Assembly: GCF_002845745.1 (NCBI RefSeq)
Contig: NZ_PIUM01000025.1
Coordinates: forward strand, 36,467 to 100,466
Length of the DNA: 64,000 bases
Source of the DNA: Telmatospirillum siberiense
GTDB taxonomy: Bacteria; Pseudomonadota; Alphaproteobacteria; Rhodospirillales; Magnetospirillaceae
Direction: 5' to 3'
Below the pieces are notes generated by a model, which saw only the letters and a list, made by a program, of their open reading frames with translations, did not search any database and was not told where the DNA came from. The position numbers and the translations under genes were made by a program. Below, piece by piece: positions 17,212-26,434 of the stretch; position 1 is the first letter of the stretch, and each line of letters starts with the position of its first letter.

Positions 17212-17692
17212 AGACCTGACGGCGCTCACCGCCGAGCTGGTGGCCGCCTATCTTAGAGGAAATATCGTCGCCGTGAGCGACGTCCCCATCCTGATCGAGT
17301 CGACTTATACCGCTCTTGTCAACACGACGGTTCAGGAACCACTGCCGACCGAGCACCAAACACCCGCCGTGCCGATGAAAAAATCGGTAACACCGGACGC
17401 CATCATCTGTCTCGACTGCGGCAAGCGTCAGAAGATGCTGAAGCGCCATCTTCATACGGCGCACAATCTGTCCGTCGAAGACTATCGGAGCAAATGGTCG
17501 TTACCTGCCGACTACCCGATGGTGGCTCACGACTATGCCGCGCGGCGGTCGCAATTGGCGATTACCTTCGGCCTTGGCCGGAAGAAACCCGACGAGACGG
17601 CTGCCATGTCCGAAGAGGTGAAGGCAAAGACCTCCGCTCCCTCGCGCGACTACAAATATCCATCCTCGCGGTGGTCGAAGCCGTCCGACTGA
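17204..17692 (+). CDS. MucR/Ros-family zinc-finger regulator
   Basis: 162 residues. The Ros/MucR pattern is clear: LTAELVAAYLRGN at the N-terminus, CLDCGKRQKMLKRHLHTAHNL (Cys2-His2 finger with prokaryotic linker), YRSKWSLPADYPMVAHDYAARRSQLA. These alphaproteobacterial proteins silence AT-rich, horizontally acquired genes. Eight-base overlap with HU suggests co-production of two xenogeneic or architectural DNA-binding proteins by the ICE. Confidence 0.9.
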   Translation: MAEDLTALTAELVAAYLRGNIVAVSDVPILIESTYTALVNTTVQEPLPTEHQTPAVPMKKSVTPDAIICLDCGKRQKMLKRHLHTAHNLSVEDYRSKWSLPADYPMVAHDYAARRSQLAITFGLGRKKPDETAAMSEEVKAKTSAPSRDYKYPSSRWSKPSD

Positions 17693-17804
17693 CACTCCCG
17701 ATGGGTTGATAAAGCCGCTGTTGGCGTCCGTATCTCCGAGTGAGGTGAAAGATGCCGCAGCCTCTCAAGCCCAAGGACTTCCGGTCGAAATCAACCGAGG
17801 CTCA

Positions 17805-18236
17805 TCATTCTCTCGGCGTGAGGCGCAGGCGCTTCTCGCGTTGATGGGCGGCAACGCCCCTCTTGAGGGCGGCGAAGATCTCCACCGGCAGGAAGCCCCA
17901 GGCGAAGACCTCCGGCTTGTCCCGCGTGATCGGCCGCAGGTCGTAGCCCGGCCAGACGAAGCGGTTAAGCTCGCTGGTGACGATCCAGGATGGCGCATCG
18001 TCCAACCCCAGGCGACGCTTGGCAGCAGCGGGCAGTTCCGCGGCGTTCGGCTCGTCGGGCCGGGAATGGGTAATCGGGGCGACATAAACCCTGGTATCGC
18101 CGTCCGCGTCGGTCGTCGCGACGACGATGGCGCAGGGACGAGCCTTGCGCCCTTCTTCCGCTCCGGCTCGGTGCTGGTCATGCCAGAGATAGGAATAGGA
18201 GATGACGAGGCCCGGCGCAGGCTCCGGCAGGGCCAT
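17805..18236 (-). CDS. PemK/MazF-like toxin
   Basis: 143 residues resembling plasmid-maintenance growth inhibitors of the PemK-like group: GLVISYSYLWHDQHRAGAEE, RPCAIVV, RVYVAPITHS, SWIVTSELNRFVWPGYDLRP. Predicted mRNA interferase acting in the cytoplasm. It starts three bases after the antitoxin stop, in the antitoxin-first order. Family assignment is by pattern; the catalytic residues of this branch are not obvious. Confidence 0.75.
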   Translation of the reverse strand: MALPEPAPGLVISYSYLWHDQHRAGAEEGRKARPCAIVVATTDADGDTRVYVAPITHSRPDEPNAAELPAAAKRRLGLDDAPSWIVTSELNRFVWPGYDLRPITRDKPEVFAWGFLPVEIFAALKRGVAAHQREKRLRLTPRE

Positions 18237-18239
18237 GTT

Positions 18240-18491
18240 TTACTTGTCGAGGCTGTAGCGATGCTCGGACGGAATCTCGGACGCCTCGATCAACGCCAGT
18301 TCGGCGTCGGTCAGATCTGCCGATGAAATGGCGTCGCGTTGGGCTTGCTTCATTTCGTGAAAGGTCTTGGCCGAAACGATATAGACGGTTTCCCGGCCAT
18401 ATTTGGTGACCCGGACCGGCTCGCTCAGCGCCTGATCATGATAGGCGCCGAAATTCTTCTGTACCTCAGATGACGAAGCCGTGTTGGACAT
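18240..18491 (-). CDS. Phd/YefM-type antitoxin
   Basis: 83 residues: SSEVQKNFGAYHDQAL, EPVRVTKYGRETVYIVSAKTF, the N-terminal DNA-binding fold of Phd/YefM, followed by a short acidic toxin-binding tail. It neutralises the toxin encoded just downstream and is likely to repress the pair by binding the 17-bp palindrome at 18512-18528, 20 bp before its start codon. Confidence 0.85.
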   Translation of the reverse strand: MSNTASSSEVQKNFGAYHDQALSEPVRVTKYGRETVYIVSAKTFHEMKQAQRDAISSADLTDAELALIEASEIPSEHRYSLDK

Positions 18492-18511
18492 CAGGCTCTC
18501 CCTTCCACATC

Positions 18512-18528
18512 TTCCGTAAAATACGGAA
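18512..18528. promoter_or_regulatory. toxin-antitoxin operator palindrome
   Basis: TTCCGTA-AAA-TACGGAA, a perfect 7+3+7 palindrome just upstream of the antitoxin start. Reading leftward, TATATT-like -10 sequence overlaps it. This suits antitoxin autorepression; binding is inferred. Confidence 0.6.
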
Positions 18529-18689
18529 TATACAACATAGATTCAAGCCCCCTGCCGGCGAGGCCGTCACCACATCCGGCAAGTATTTTTACGCACCAAT
18601 GCGCCCGTCTTCCCCGAGGGCCCCAAGGGCCTTGATCACTCTCTCCATACACCCCCTTGAATGATCTGTTGTCGAAGATGGAGGTTTCC

Positions 18690-20678
18690 ATGTCCGCCAC
18701 CAAGATTCTCTGGGGGCAGGTGATCGTCGTCCTGCTGATCGTGTTAATCACCATGTGGGGAGCGACCGAGTGGGCGGCCTGGCGGTTGGGATTTCAGCCG
18801 CAACTCGGGACACACTGGTTCATCCTGTTCGGATTCCCTGTCTATCCGCCACCGATCTTCTTCTGGTGGTGGTTCGCCTACGACGCCTACGCGCCCGACA
18901 TCTTCGCCGAAGGGGGCATGATTGCCGCGTCCGGCGGCATCCTGTCCGTAGTGGTCGCCATCGCCATGTCGGTGTGGCGGGCGCGCGAGGTGCGGAATGC
19001 CGAGACCTATGGCTCGGCCCGCTGGGCGACACCGAAGGAGATCCGGGCCGCCGGCCTGCTCGGTCCCGACGGTGTGATGCTGGGACGACTTCGGCGGGAT
19101 TATTTGCGCCATGACGGACCGGAGCACGTGCTGTGCTTTGCGCCCACCCGCTCCGGCAAGGGCGTCGGCCTGGTGGTGCCGACGCTGCTGACCTGGCCGG
19201 GTTCGGCCATCGTCCACGACATCAAGGGCGAGAACTGGCAGATCACCGCCGGCTTCCGGGCGCGGTTCGGTCAGGTGCTGCTGTTCGATCCGACCAATCC
19301 GAATTCCTCCACCTACAATCCGCTGCTGGAGGTCCGCCGTGGCGAATGGGAAGTCCGTGATGTCCAGAACGTCGCCGACGTGCTGGTCGATCCCGAAGGC
19401 TCGCTCGAACGGCGGAATCATTGGGAGAAGACCAGTCATTCCCTGTTGGTCGGCGCCATCCTGCATGTCCTCTACGCCGAAGAGAATAAAACGCTGGCCG
19501 GTGTAGCCGCCTTCCTCTCCGATCCCAAGCGGCCGATCGAGTCCACCCTGAAGGCGATGATGACCACGCGCCATCTCGGTGAGGCCGGCGTTCACCCCGT
19601 CGTCGCCTCGGCCGCCCGCGAGCTGCTCAACAAGTCCGACAACGAACGCTCAGGCGTGCTGTCCACCGCCATGTCTTTCCTCGGCCTCTACCGCGATCCG
19701 GTGGTGGCAAAGGTCACCAGTCGCTGCGACTGGCGGATCGCCGATCTGGTCGAAGGTCGGGAACCGGTCACCCTCTACCTGGTGGTGCCGCCCTCCGACA
19801 TCAGCCGCACCAAGCCGCTGATCCGCCTGGTGCTCAATCAGATTGGTCGCCGGCTGACCGAGGACCTGCAGGCGCAAAAGCATCGCCACCGCATGCTTTT
19901 GATGCTGGATGAGTTTCCGGCGCTTGGACGTCTCGACTTCTTCGAATCGGCGCTGGCCTTCATGGCCGGTTACGGTCTGAAGGCTTTCCTGATCGCTCAG
20001 TCGCTGAACCAGATCGAAAAAGCCTACGGTCCCAACAATTCGATCCTCGACAACTGCCACGTCCGGGTTTCGTTTGCGACGAATGACGAGCGCACCGCCA
20101 AGCGGGTATCCGACGCACTCGGTACCGCCACCGAAATGCGGGCGATGAAGAACTATGCCGGCAGCCGCCTGTCGCCCTGGCTCGGCCATCTGATGGTCAG
20201 CCGCCAGGAAACGGCCCGGCCGTTGCTGACCCCCGGTGAAATGATGCAACTTCCGCCCGCCGATGAGATCGTCATGGTGTCGGGCATCCACCCGGTGCGG
20301 GCCAAGAAGGCGCGCTACTACGAGGACGACCGTCTTCGGGAACGCGTACTTCCGCCGCCCACGCGCACTCGGTCGGATGGGCCACGCGCCGATGATTGGA
20401 GCGCCCGACCGCTGCCGCCACGCCCGGGGATCGCCGACCCACCGCTGGCGGAAGGCGCGAAGGACGACGAGGACCCGACCGGGTCCGAGCCCCGCCTGCA
20501 GCCGGAGCTGAACCAAACCAAAACCGTCGAGAAGAAGGAACCGCTCGACAACGAGTTCATGCCCGATGCTGACGATAGCGGGCAGGATGACGCGGCGCGT
20601 CTCAGCCGGGCGAACGAGATCATGCGGGGAACCGCCCGCCAGGTTTCCCTTGATCCCGCCGACGATATGGGCTTGTGA
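18690..20678 (+). CDS. traG: TraG/VirD4 type IV coupling protein
   Basis: 662 residues. N-terminal membrane helices (GQVIVVLLIVLITMWGATEW, a PPIFFWWWFAY span, and a third near residue 80), then the ATPase: Walker A PTRSGKGVGLVVP, IVHDIKGENW, FDPTNP, Walker B LLMLDEFPALG. It delivers the RlxS-DNA complex to the Trb channel. Start at ATG 18690 after GGAGG (18680-18684); an upstream TTG at 18657 is unlikely. The last ~130 residues are Pro/charged and variable. Seven bases separate it from the CopG-like gene. Confidence 0.95.
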   Translation: MSATKILWGQVIVVLLIVLITMWGATEWAAWRLGFQPQLGTHWFILFGFPVYPPPIFFWWWFAYDAYAPDIFAEGGMIAASGGILSVVVAIAMSVWRAREVRNAETYGSARWATPKEIRAAGLLGPDGVMLGRLRRDYLRHDGPEHVLCFAPTRSGKGVGLVVPTLLTWPGSAIVHDIKGENWQITAGFRARFGQVLLFDPTNPNSSTYNPLLEVRRGEWEVRDVQNVADVLVDPEGSLERRNHWEKTSHSLLVGAILHVLYAEENKTLAGVAAFLSDPKRPIESTLKAMMTTRHLGEAGVHPVVASAARELLNKSDNERSGVLSTAMSFLGLYRDPVVAKVTSRCDWRIADLVEGREPVTLYLVVPPSDISRTKPLIRLVLNQIGRRLTEDLQAQKHRHRMLLMLDEFPALGRLDFFESALAFMAGYGLKAFLIAQSLNQIEKAYGPNNSILDNCHVRVSFATNDERTAKRVSDALGTATEMRAMKNYAGSRLSPWLGHLMVSRQETARPLLTPGEMMQLPPADEIVMVSGIHPVRAKKARYYEDDRLRERVLPPPTRTRSDGPRADDWSARPLPPRPGIADPPLAEGAKDDEDPTGSEPRLQPELNQTKTVEKKEPLDNEFMPDADDSGQDDAARLSRANEIMRGTARQVSLDPADDMGL

Positions 20679-20685
20679 GGTTCCG

Positions 20686-21111
20686 ATGACCGCACCGAAG
20701 AAGAAAGCCAAGATATCGGTCTATCTCGATCCCGAGATCATGCGGACCCTGGCCGCCTACGCCGCCCGGCGCGGACAACCGCAGTCGCTGATCGCCGAAG
20801 CGGCCATCGCGTCGTTCCTGTCGCCGGACGCCGACGAGCAGCGCGAAGCCGCCATCGCCAAGCGCCTCGACCAAACCGACCGCCGACTGCTGCGTCTCGA
20901 ACGCGACGTCGGCATTGCCGTCGAGACATTGGCGCTGTTCATCCGCTTTTGGTTGACCACCAATCCCCCGTTGCCGGAGCCCGCCGCGCAGGCGGCACGG
21001 GCGAAAGCCGGCGAGCGCTACGATGCCTTCGTCACCGCACTGGGGCGACGGCTGGCCGACGGACCGAAACTGCGGCAGGAAATCCCGCAGGACGTGGAGC
21101 CGGAGACATGA
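20686..21111 (+). CDS. CopG-like ribbon-helix-helix protein
   Basis: 141 residues. KISVYLDPEIMRTLAAYAAR is the beta strand plus first helix of a ribbon-helix-helix, and SLIAEAAIASFL the second. The rest is a helical region with a hydrophobic stretch (IAVETLALFIRFWLT). It is always found between traG and trbB in this ICE family. It probably binds DNA as an accessory transfer factor or regulator of the trb operon. The start is ATG 20686; the longer frame begins inside traG. Confidence 0.85.
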   Translation: MTAPKKKAKISVYLDPEIMRTLAAYAARRGQPQSLIAEAAIASFLSPDADEQREAAIAKRLDQTDRRLLRLERDVGIAVETLALFIRFWLTTNPPLPEPAAQAARAKAGERYDAFVTALGRRLADGPKLRQEIPQDVEPET

Positions 21112-21223
21112 AGGCGGTTGCGCCACTCGGGAGCCTTATCGTACCGTTGCCCGCGCAAAGGATATGGCGCGATTGAGCCTGACTGGACACCCGGCGGGTA
21201 TCAGAGCAACGAGGGAGAGGACG

Positions 21224-21490
21224 ATGCAGGAACGCGAACCCAATCTGGTGACCTCGGGATTGTCCGGTCCGGTCACCAAGGACGGCGTGACGGTCGACGT
21301 GCATATCGTGCGCCTGGAAAATGAGACGGACTGGTCCCTCGAAGTCGTTAACGAGGCGGGAACGTCCATCGTCTGGGATAATCTCTTTTCCAGCGATGAT
21401 GCCGCGCTTGTTGAATTTCGCCGCACAGTGGCCGAAGAAGGAATGCGCGCCTTCCTCGATAACGGGAACGTGCTTCCGTTCCGCCGCTGA
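21224..21490 (+). CDS. small conserved ICE protein between traG and trbB
   Basis: 88 residues: NLVTSGLSGPVTKDGVTVDV, RLENETDWSLEVVNEAGTSIVWD. I recognise the pattern from short unannotated proteins at many alphaproteobacterial loci, but no function is known. ATG 21224 follows GAGGGAGAGG. A longer frame from 21023 overlaps the previous gene and is rejected as the start. Confidence 0.7.
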   Translation: MQEREPNLVTSGLSGPVTKDGVTVDVHIVRLENETDWSLEVVNEAGTSIVWDNLFSSDDAALVEFRRTVAEEGMRAFLDNGNVLPFRR

Positions 21491-21603
21491 CGGAAATCCT
21501 CTTCCCTGCCGATCGTACCCTGTCAGTATTTTTATCCCCCTCCACGCCCATCCCCTACGGCCTCTAAAAGCTTGTTGCAGCAGGGCAATTCCTGCTTCTT
21601 CTA

Positions 21604-21656
21604 ATTATCCCCATCGCCGATCCCAAGAGTGTGGATCGGCCGTAAACGGGGATAAT
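21604..21656 (+). promoter_or_regulatory. nested inverted repeat covering the trbB ribosome-binding site
   Basis: Outer arms ATTATCCCC (21604-21612) and GGGGATAAT (21648-21656), perfect 9 bp. Inner arms GCCGATCC (21616-21623) and GGATCGGC (21633-21640), perfect 8 bp around a nine-base loop. The right outer arm ends one base before the trbB ATG and contains its only Shine-Dalgarno-like run (GGGG). In RNA the start region would be masked; in DNA it could be a two-part operator. Confidence 0.65.
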
Positions 21657-21657
21657 C

Positions 21658-22629
21658 ATGGCGGTCGCCGCTCTCCAGTCTGAGTCTTTCCACCGCAGTG
21701 CGCGCATGTTGCGCACGGCGCTGGGACCAGCCATCGCCGCCTTCCTGGAAGATCCCGCCATCGTCGAGGTGATGCTCAATCCCGATGGCAAGTTGTGGGT
21801 GGACCGGCTGTCGGGTGGTCTGGAGGATACCGGCGCCACCCTGTCGCCGGCCGACGGCGAGCGCATCGTGCGTCTGGTGGCCCACCATGTCGGCGCCGAG
21901 GTGCATGCCGGGTCTCCGCGCGTCTCCGCCGAACTCCCCGAGACCGGCGAGCGGTTCGAGGGCTTGCTGCCGCCCGTGGTGACGTCGCCCTGCTTCGCCA
22001 TCCGTAAACCGGCGGTCGCCGTGTTCGCTTTGGACGACTACGTCGCCGCCGGCATCATGAGCGCCGCACAGGCGGTACTGCTACGCCAGGCCGTCGCCGA
22101 CCGCCGCAACATCCTGGTCGCCGGCGGCACCTCGACCGGCAAGACCACCCTGACCAACGCTCTGCTGGCCGAAGTCGCCAAGACGTCGGACCGCGTGGTG
22201 CTGATCGAGGACACCCGCGAGCTGCAATGCCTGACTCCAAACCTGGTGGCCTTGCGCACCAAGGATGGGGTCGCCACGCTCTCCGATCTGGTCCGTTCCT
22301 CACTTCGCTTGCGGCCCGACCGCATCCCCATCGGCGAGGTACGGGGATCGGAAGCGCTCGACCTGCTCAAAGCCTGGAGCACCGGCCATCCCGGCGGCAT
22401 CGGCACCATCCATGCCGGCTCCGCCATCGGCGCGTTGCGCCGCCTGGAACAGCTCATCCAGGAAGCAGTGGTCACCGTGCCCAAAGCGCTGATCGCCGAG
22501 ACCATCAATGTCATCGCCGTACTGGCTGGCCGAGGGCGGCAGCGTCACCTCGCCGAACTGGCCGTCGTCGCCGGCCTTGATCCCCAGACCACCGATTATC
22601 GCGTCACCCCCGCAGGAGAACAGCCATGA
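21658..22629 (+). CDS. trbB: TrbB/VirB11 secretion ATPase
   Basis: 323 residues. Hexameric ATPase at the base of the mating channel. Seen: [19 protein letters not shown] in the N-terminal domain, Walker [17 protein letters not shown], the Asp box VLIEDTREL, and [11 protein letters not shown] (His box). Length is normal. First gene of the trb operon; overlaps trbC by ATGA. Translation may be controlled by the nested inverted repeat directly in front. Confidence 0.96.
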   Translation: MAVAALQSESFHRSARMLRTALGPAIAAFLEDPAIVEVMLNPDGKLWVDRLSGGLEDTGATLSPADGERIVRLVAHHVGAEVHAGSPRVSAELPETGERFEGLLPPVVTSPCFAIRKPAVAVFALDDYVAAGIMSAAQAVLLRQAVADRRNILVAGGTSTGKTTLTNALLAEVAKTSDRVVLIEDTRELQCLTPNLVALRTKDGVATLSDLVRSSLRLRPDRIPIGEVRGSEALDLLKAWSTGHPGGIGTIHAGSAIGALRRLEQLIQEAVVTVPKALIAETINVIAVLAGRGRQRHLAELAVVAGLDPQTTDYRVTPAGEQP

Positions 22630-22958
22630 TCCGGCTCGCCCTTCGTGTCCGCCGTCACCTTGAAACGGTATCCGCTATTACTTTCGTCACCCTGGCTCTG
22701 GCCCCGTCGGCTTATGCGTCGGGTTCGTCGATGCCCTGGGAAACACCGCTCCAGCAGATCCTGGACTCGGTGCAGGGACCGGTGGCGAAGATCATCTCCG
22801 TCATCATCATCACCGTCACCGGTTTGACCCTGGCTTTCGGCGACACCTCGGGCGGCTTCCGCCGGCTGATCCAGATCGTCTTCGGCCTTTCCATCGCCTT
22901 CGCGGCGTCGAGCTTCTTCCTCTCGTTCTTCTCGTTCAGCGGCGGAGCGCTGGTGTGA
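22626..22958 (+). CDS. trbC: TrbC pilin (VirB2-like)
   Basis: 110 residues. Signal peptide with AYASG cleavage region near 30-33, followed by two hydrophobic helices (VAKIISVIIITVTGLTLAFG and LIQIVFGLSIAFAASSFFL). Major subunit of the conjugative pilus. TraF (10008) is the likely maturation peptidase. Overlaps both neighbours. Confidence 0.93.
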   Translation: MIRLALRVRRHLETVSAITFVTLALAPSAYASGSSMPWETPLQQILDSVQGPVAKIISVIIITVTGLTLAFGDTSGGFRRLIQIVFGLSIAFAASSFFLSFFSFSGGALV

Positions 22959-23221
22959 TGGACGATCCCGTCCCCGGCTTCTCGGTTCCGGTCCACCGGG
23001 CCCTGACCGAGCCGATCCTGATGGGCGGCGCACCACGCACCGTGGCCATCGCCAACGGCACCCTGGCCGCCGCCATCGCCCTCGGTCTGCGCCTGTGGAT
23101 TCCCGGCCTGGTGCTGTGGGTGGTTGGCCATGGCACCGCCGTCTGGGCGGCCAAACACGACGCTCAGTTCGTCGAGGTGGTCCGCCGACATCTCCGCTAT
23201 CCAGCCTATTTGCGAGCGTGA
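22958..23221 (+). CDS. trbD: TrbD (VirB3-like)
   Basis: 87-residue inner-membrane protein. PGFSVPVHRALTEPILMGG is the typical VirB3/TrbD start, followed by a double membrane hairpin (TVAIANGTLAAAIALGLRLW, IPGLVLWVVGHGTAVW). It helps to localise TrbE and assemble the pilus base. ATG 22958 lies in the TGATG overlap with trbC. Confidence 0.93.
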   Translation: MDDPVPGFSVPVHRALTEPILMGGAPRTVAIANGTLAAAIALGLRLWIPGLVLWVVGHGTAVWAAKHDAQFVEVVRRHLRYPAYLRA

Positions 23222-23224
23222 GCG

Positions 23225-25645
23225 ATGCTGAACCTCGCCGAATATCGCGGCCATCCCGCCGGCCTCGCCGACTTCCTGCCCTGGGCGGCCCTGGTGGCGC
23301 CGGGCGTGGTGCTCAACAAGGACGGCAGTTTCCAGCGGACGGCGCGATTCCGCGGTCCCGACCTCGATTCCGCCACCCCGGCGGAACTGGTCGGCGTCAC
23401 CGCCCGGCTCAACAATGCTTTGCGCCGCCTGGGATCCGGTTGGGCGCTGTTCGTCGAGGCCGATCGGCTGCCGGCCACCGATTACCCGGAGAGCAAATTC
23501 CCCGATCCGGCCTCGGCCCTCGTGGATCTGGAACGCCAGGATGGCTTCGAGCAGGCCGGCGTCCATTTCGACAGCCACTATTTCCTGACCTTCCTCTGGC
23601 TGCCGCCGGCCGAGGACGTGAGTCGGGCGGAAAGCTGGCTCTATGAGGGGAAGGTGAAGACCGGCGTCGATCCGCACGAACTGTTGCGCGGCTTCATCGA
23701 TCGCACCGACCGCGTTCTGCAACTGGTCGAGGGTTTCGTGCCCGAGGTGGCCTGGCTGGATGATGGTGAGACGCTCACCTACCTGCATTCGACCGTCTCC
23801 ACCAAGCGCCAGCGGGTCCGGGTCCCCGAGATCCCGATGTATCTCGACACTCTGCTGGCCGATCAGCCGCTCACCGGCGGGCTGGAGCCGAGGCTCGGCA
23901 ACGTCCATTTGCGCACCCTGTCAGTGGTCGGCTTCCCCACCGCCACCCATCCCGGCATCCTCGACGAACTCAACCGACTGGCCTTCCCCTACCGCTGGTC
24001 CACCCGCGCACTCCTGATCGACAAGACCGAGGCGGTGAAGCTCTTGAGCAAGATCCGCCGCCAGTGGTTCGCCAAGCGGAAGTCGATCACCTCCATCGTC
24101 AAGGAGGTGATGACCAACGAGGCCTCGGTGCTGGTCGATTCCGATGCCGCCAACAAGGCGGCCGACGCCGACGCGGCTCTGCAGGAACTGGGCGCCGACG
24201 ACGTCGGCGAGGCCTACCTCACCGCCACTGTCACCGTCTGGGACGACGATCCCGGACTGGCGGCCGAGAAACTGCGCTTGGTCGAGAAGGTGATCCAGGG
24301 CCGCGACTTCACCTGCATGGCGGAAGGACTGAACGCGGTGGAGTCCTGGCTCGGCTCGCTTCCCGGCCATGTCTACGCCAACGTCCGCCAGCCGCCGGTC
24401 AGCACCTTGAACCTGGCGCACATGATTCCGCTCTCCGCCGTCTGGGCCGGGCCGGAACGGGATGCGCATCTCGATGCCCCGCCGCTGTTCTTCGCCAAGA
24501 CCGAAGGCTCGACGCCGTTCCGCTTCTGCATTCACGTCGGCGACGTCGGCCACATCCTGATCGTCGGTCCAACTGGCGCCGGCAAGTCGGTGTTGCTCGC
24601 CCTGATGGCCCTGCAGTTCCGGCGCTATCTGCGAAGCCAAGTGTTCGCCTTCGATTTCGGCGGCTCGATCCGCGCCGCGGCGCTGGCCATGGGCGGTGAC
24701 TGGCACGACCTGGGAGGTGGTGGCACGGTCTCCCTGCAGCCGCTCGCCCGCATCGACGATCCGGCCGAGCGGGCCTGGGCGGCGGGATGGGTGGCGGCGA
24801 TCCTGGCCCGGGAAGGGGTGATGGCGGATGCCGCCGTCAAGGAGCATCTGTGGTCGGCGCTGGAGTCCCTGGCCTCGTCGCCGGTCAATGAGCGGACCAT
24901 CACCGGCCTCGCCGTGCTGCTGCAATCCGCCGCCCTGAAGCAGGCCCTCCAGCCCTATTGTATCGGCGGCGCCTATGGCCGGCTGCTCGACGCCGAGACC
25001 GAGCGCCTCGGCGAGGCCGATGTTCAAGCCTTCGAGACGGAAGGACTGATCGGTTCCGACGCCGCTCCCGCCGTGCTCACCTACCTTTTTCATCGTATCG
25101 AAGGCCGCCTGGATGGTCGCCCTACCCTGCTGATCATCGATGAAGGCTGGCTGGTTCTCGACGATCCGGCTTTCGCCCAGCAACTCCGCGAATGGCTGAA
25201 GACGCTCCGCAAGAAGAACGCGAGCGTCGTCTTTGCCACCCAGTCGCTCTCCGACATCGCCAACAGCCCCATCGCTCCGGCCATCGTCGAAAGTTGCCCG
25301 ACCCGCGTCTTCCTACCCAACGAACGCGCCATCGAGCCGCAGATCACCGCCATCTATCGCGGTTTCGGGCTCAACGACCGCCAGATCGAGATCGTCGCCC
25401 GGGCCACCCCCAAACGCGACTACTACGTCCAATCCCGGCGCGGTAACCGCCTGTTCGAACTTGGCCTGGGGCCGGTGGCGCTGGCGTTCTGCGCCGCGTC
25501 GGCCAAGGCCGACCATGCCGCCATGGAACGCGTCCTCGCAGAAACCGGCCGCGAGAACTTTGCCGCCGCCTGGCTGCGCGAGCGCCGCCTCGATTGGGCG
25601 GCCGATCTCATCCCCGACCTGACCAACCTGGAGGCGTCGCCATGA
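23225..25645 (+). CDS. trbE: TrbE (VirB4-like) ATPase
   Basis: 806 residues, full length. N-terminal CagE/TrbE/VirB domain (LADFLPWAALVAPGVVLNKDG) and C-terminal motor: Walker A VGPTGAGKSVLLALMAL, AFDFGGSIRA, Walker B LLIIDEGWLVLDDPAF, SVVFATQSLSDIANS. It energises pilus assembly and channel function. Stop overlaps trbJ by ATGA. Confidence 0.96.
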   Translation: MLNLAEYRGHPAGLADFLPWAALVAPGVVLNKDGSFQRTARFRGPDLDSATPAELVGVTARLNNALRRLGSGWALFVEADRLPATDYPESKFPDPASALVDLERQDGFEQAGVHFDSHYFLTFLWLPPAEDVSRAESWLYEGKVKTGVDPHELLRGFIDRTDRVLQLVEGFVPEVAWLDDGETLTYLHSTVSTKRQRVRVPEIPMYLDTLLADQPLTGGLEPRLGNVHLRTLSVVGFPTATHPGILDELNRLAFPYRWSTRALLIDKTEAVKLLSKIRRQWFAKRKSITSIVKEVMTNEASVLVDSDAANKAADADAALQELGADDVGEAYLTATVTVWDDDPGLAAEKLRLVEKVIQGRDFTCMAEGLNAVESWLGSLPGHVYANVRQPPVSTLNLAHMIPLSAVWAGPERDAHLDAPPLFFAKTEGSTPFRFCIHVGDVGHILIVGPTGAGKSVLLALMALQFRRYLRSQVFAFDFGGSIRAAALAMGGDWHDLGGGGTVSLQPLARIDDPAERAWAAGWVAAILAREGVMADAAVKEHLWSALESLASSPVNERTITGLAVLLQSAALKQALQPYCIGGAYGRLLDAETERLGEADVQAFETEGLIGSDAAPAVLTYLFHRIEGRLDGRPTLLIIDEGWLVLDDPAFAQQLREWLKTLRKKNASVVFATQSLSDIANSPIAPAIVESCPTRVFLPNERAIEPQITAIYRGFGLNDRQIEIVARATPKRDYYVQSRRGNRLFELGLGPVALAFCAASAKADHAAMERVLAETGRENFAAAWLRERRLDWAADLIPDLTNLEASP

Positions 25646-26427
25646 AACGCACCATGTCGGGCTGCCGCCCGTGCCCGCTCGGGGCCTTCAGGCCCCGAAC
25701 CCCGGTGATTATTTCTGTCGTCGCGATGCTGGTGGCATCGCCTGTGGCGCTGCCACCAGCCGCCCTGGCGCAATGGGCGGTATTCGACGCCGCCAACTTT
25801 TCCCAGAATGTGCTGACTGCGGCCCGCGAGCTGCAGCAGATCAACAACGAGATCCAGAGCCTCACCAATGAGGCGCAGATGCTGGTCAACCAGGCCAAGA
25901 ATCTGGAAAGTCTGCCAACTTCGACGCTGTCCCAACTCGAATCCTCGGTCCAGCGGACGCAAGGACTGATCGCTCAGGCCCAGAACATCGCCTACGACGT
26001 CCAGCAGGTCGAAACCGCCTTCTCCGGCTCCTACGGTTCGGCATCCTTGTCATCCTCCAACGCCACCTTGGTCGCCAACGCCCAGAGCCGCTGGCAAACC
26101 TCGGTCGGCGCCTTCGAAGATTCCTTGAAGACCCAGGCCGGGGTCGTCGGCAACATCGATTCCAACACCAACGCGATGTCCACGCTGGTCACATCCAGCC
26201 AGTCATCCGCCGGAGCCCTGCAAGCTGCTCAAGCCGGCAACCAGATCCTTGCCCTCCAATCCCAGCAGCTTTCCGACCTCACCGCCCTGCTGGCGGCCAA
26301 GGCCCGTGCCGATGCCCTGGAGCAGGCCCGCAACGCCAGCACAGAATCGCAAGGCCAAGTGCAGTACCAGCAGTTCTCCACCCGCAGCGGTTACGTCCCC
26401 CATGACGTGACGATGTTTGGCGAGTGA
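25642..26427 (+). CDS. trbJ: TrbJ (VirB5-like) transfer protein
   Basis: 261 residues. A signal peptide ends around ALAQWAVFD (residues ~42-48). The mature part is helical and Gln/Asn/Ser-rich (ELQQINNEIQSLTNEAQMLVNQAKNLESL), typical of TrbJ/VirB5 pilus-associated proteins. Start fixed at ATG 25642 by the overlap with trbE. No separate trbK entry-exclusion lipoprotein gene follows, unlike RP4. Confidence 0.92.
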   Translation: MKRTMSGCRPCPLGAFRPRTPVIISVVAMLVASPVALPPAALAQWAVFDAANFSQNVLTAARELQQINNEIQSLTNEAQMLVNQAKNLESLPTSTLSQLESSVQRTQGLIAQAQNIAYDVQQVETAFSGSYGSASLSSSNATLVANAQSRWQTSVGAFEDSLKTQAGVVGNIDSNTNAMSTLVTSSQSSAGALQAAQAGNQILALQSQQLSDLTALLAAKARADALEQARNASTESQGQVQYQQFSTRSGYVPHDVTMFGE

Positions 26428-26434
26428 GGGAGTC

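Noticed and set aside
23921..25183. 420-codon antisense frame over trbE
   Set aside because: Shadow frame; trbE has full ATPase motifs and operon overlaps.
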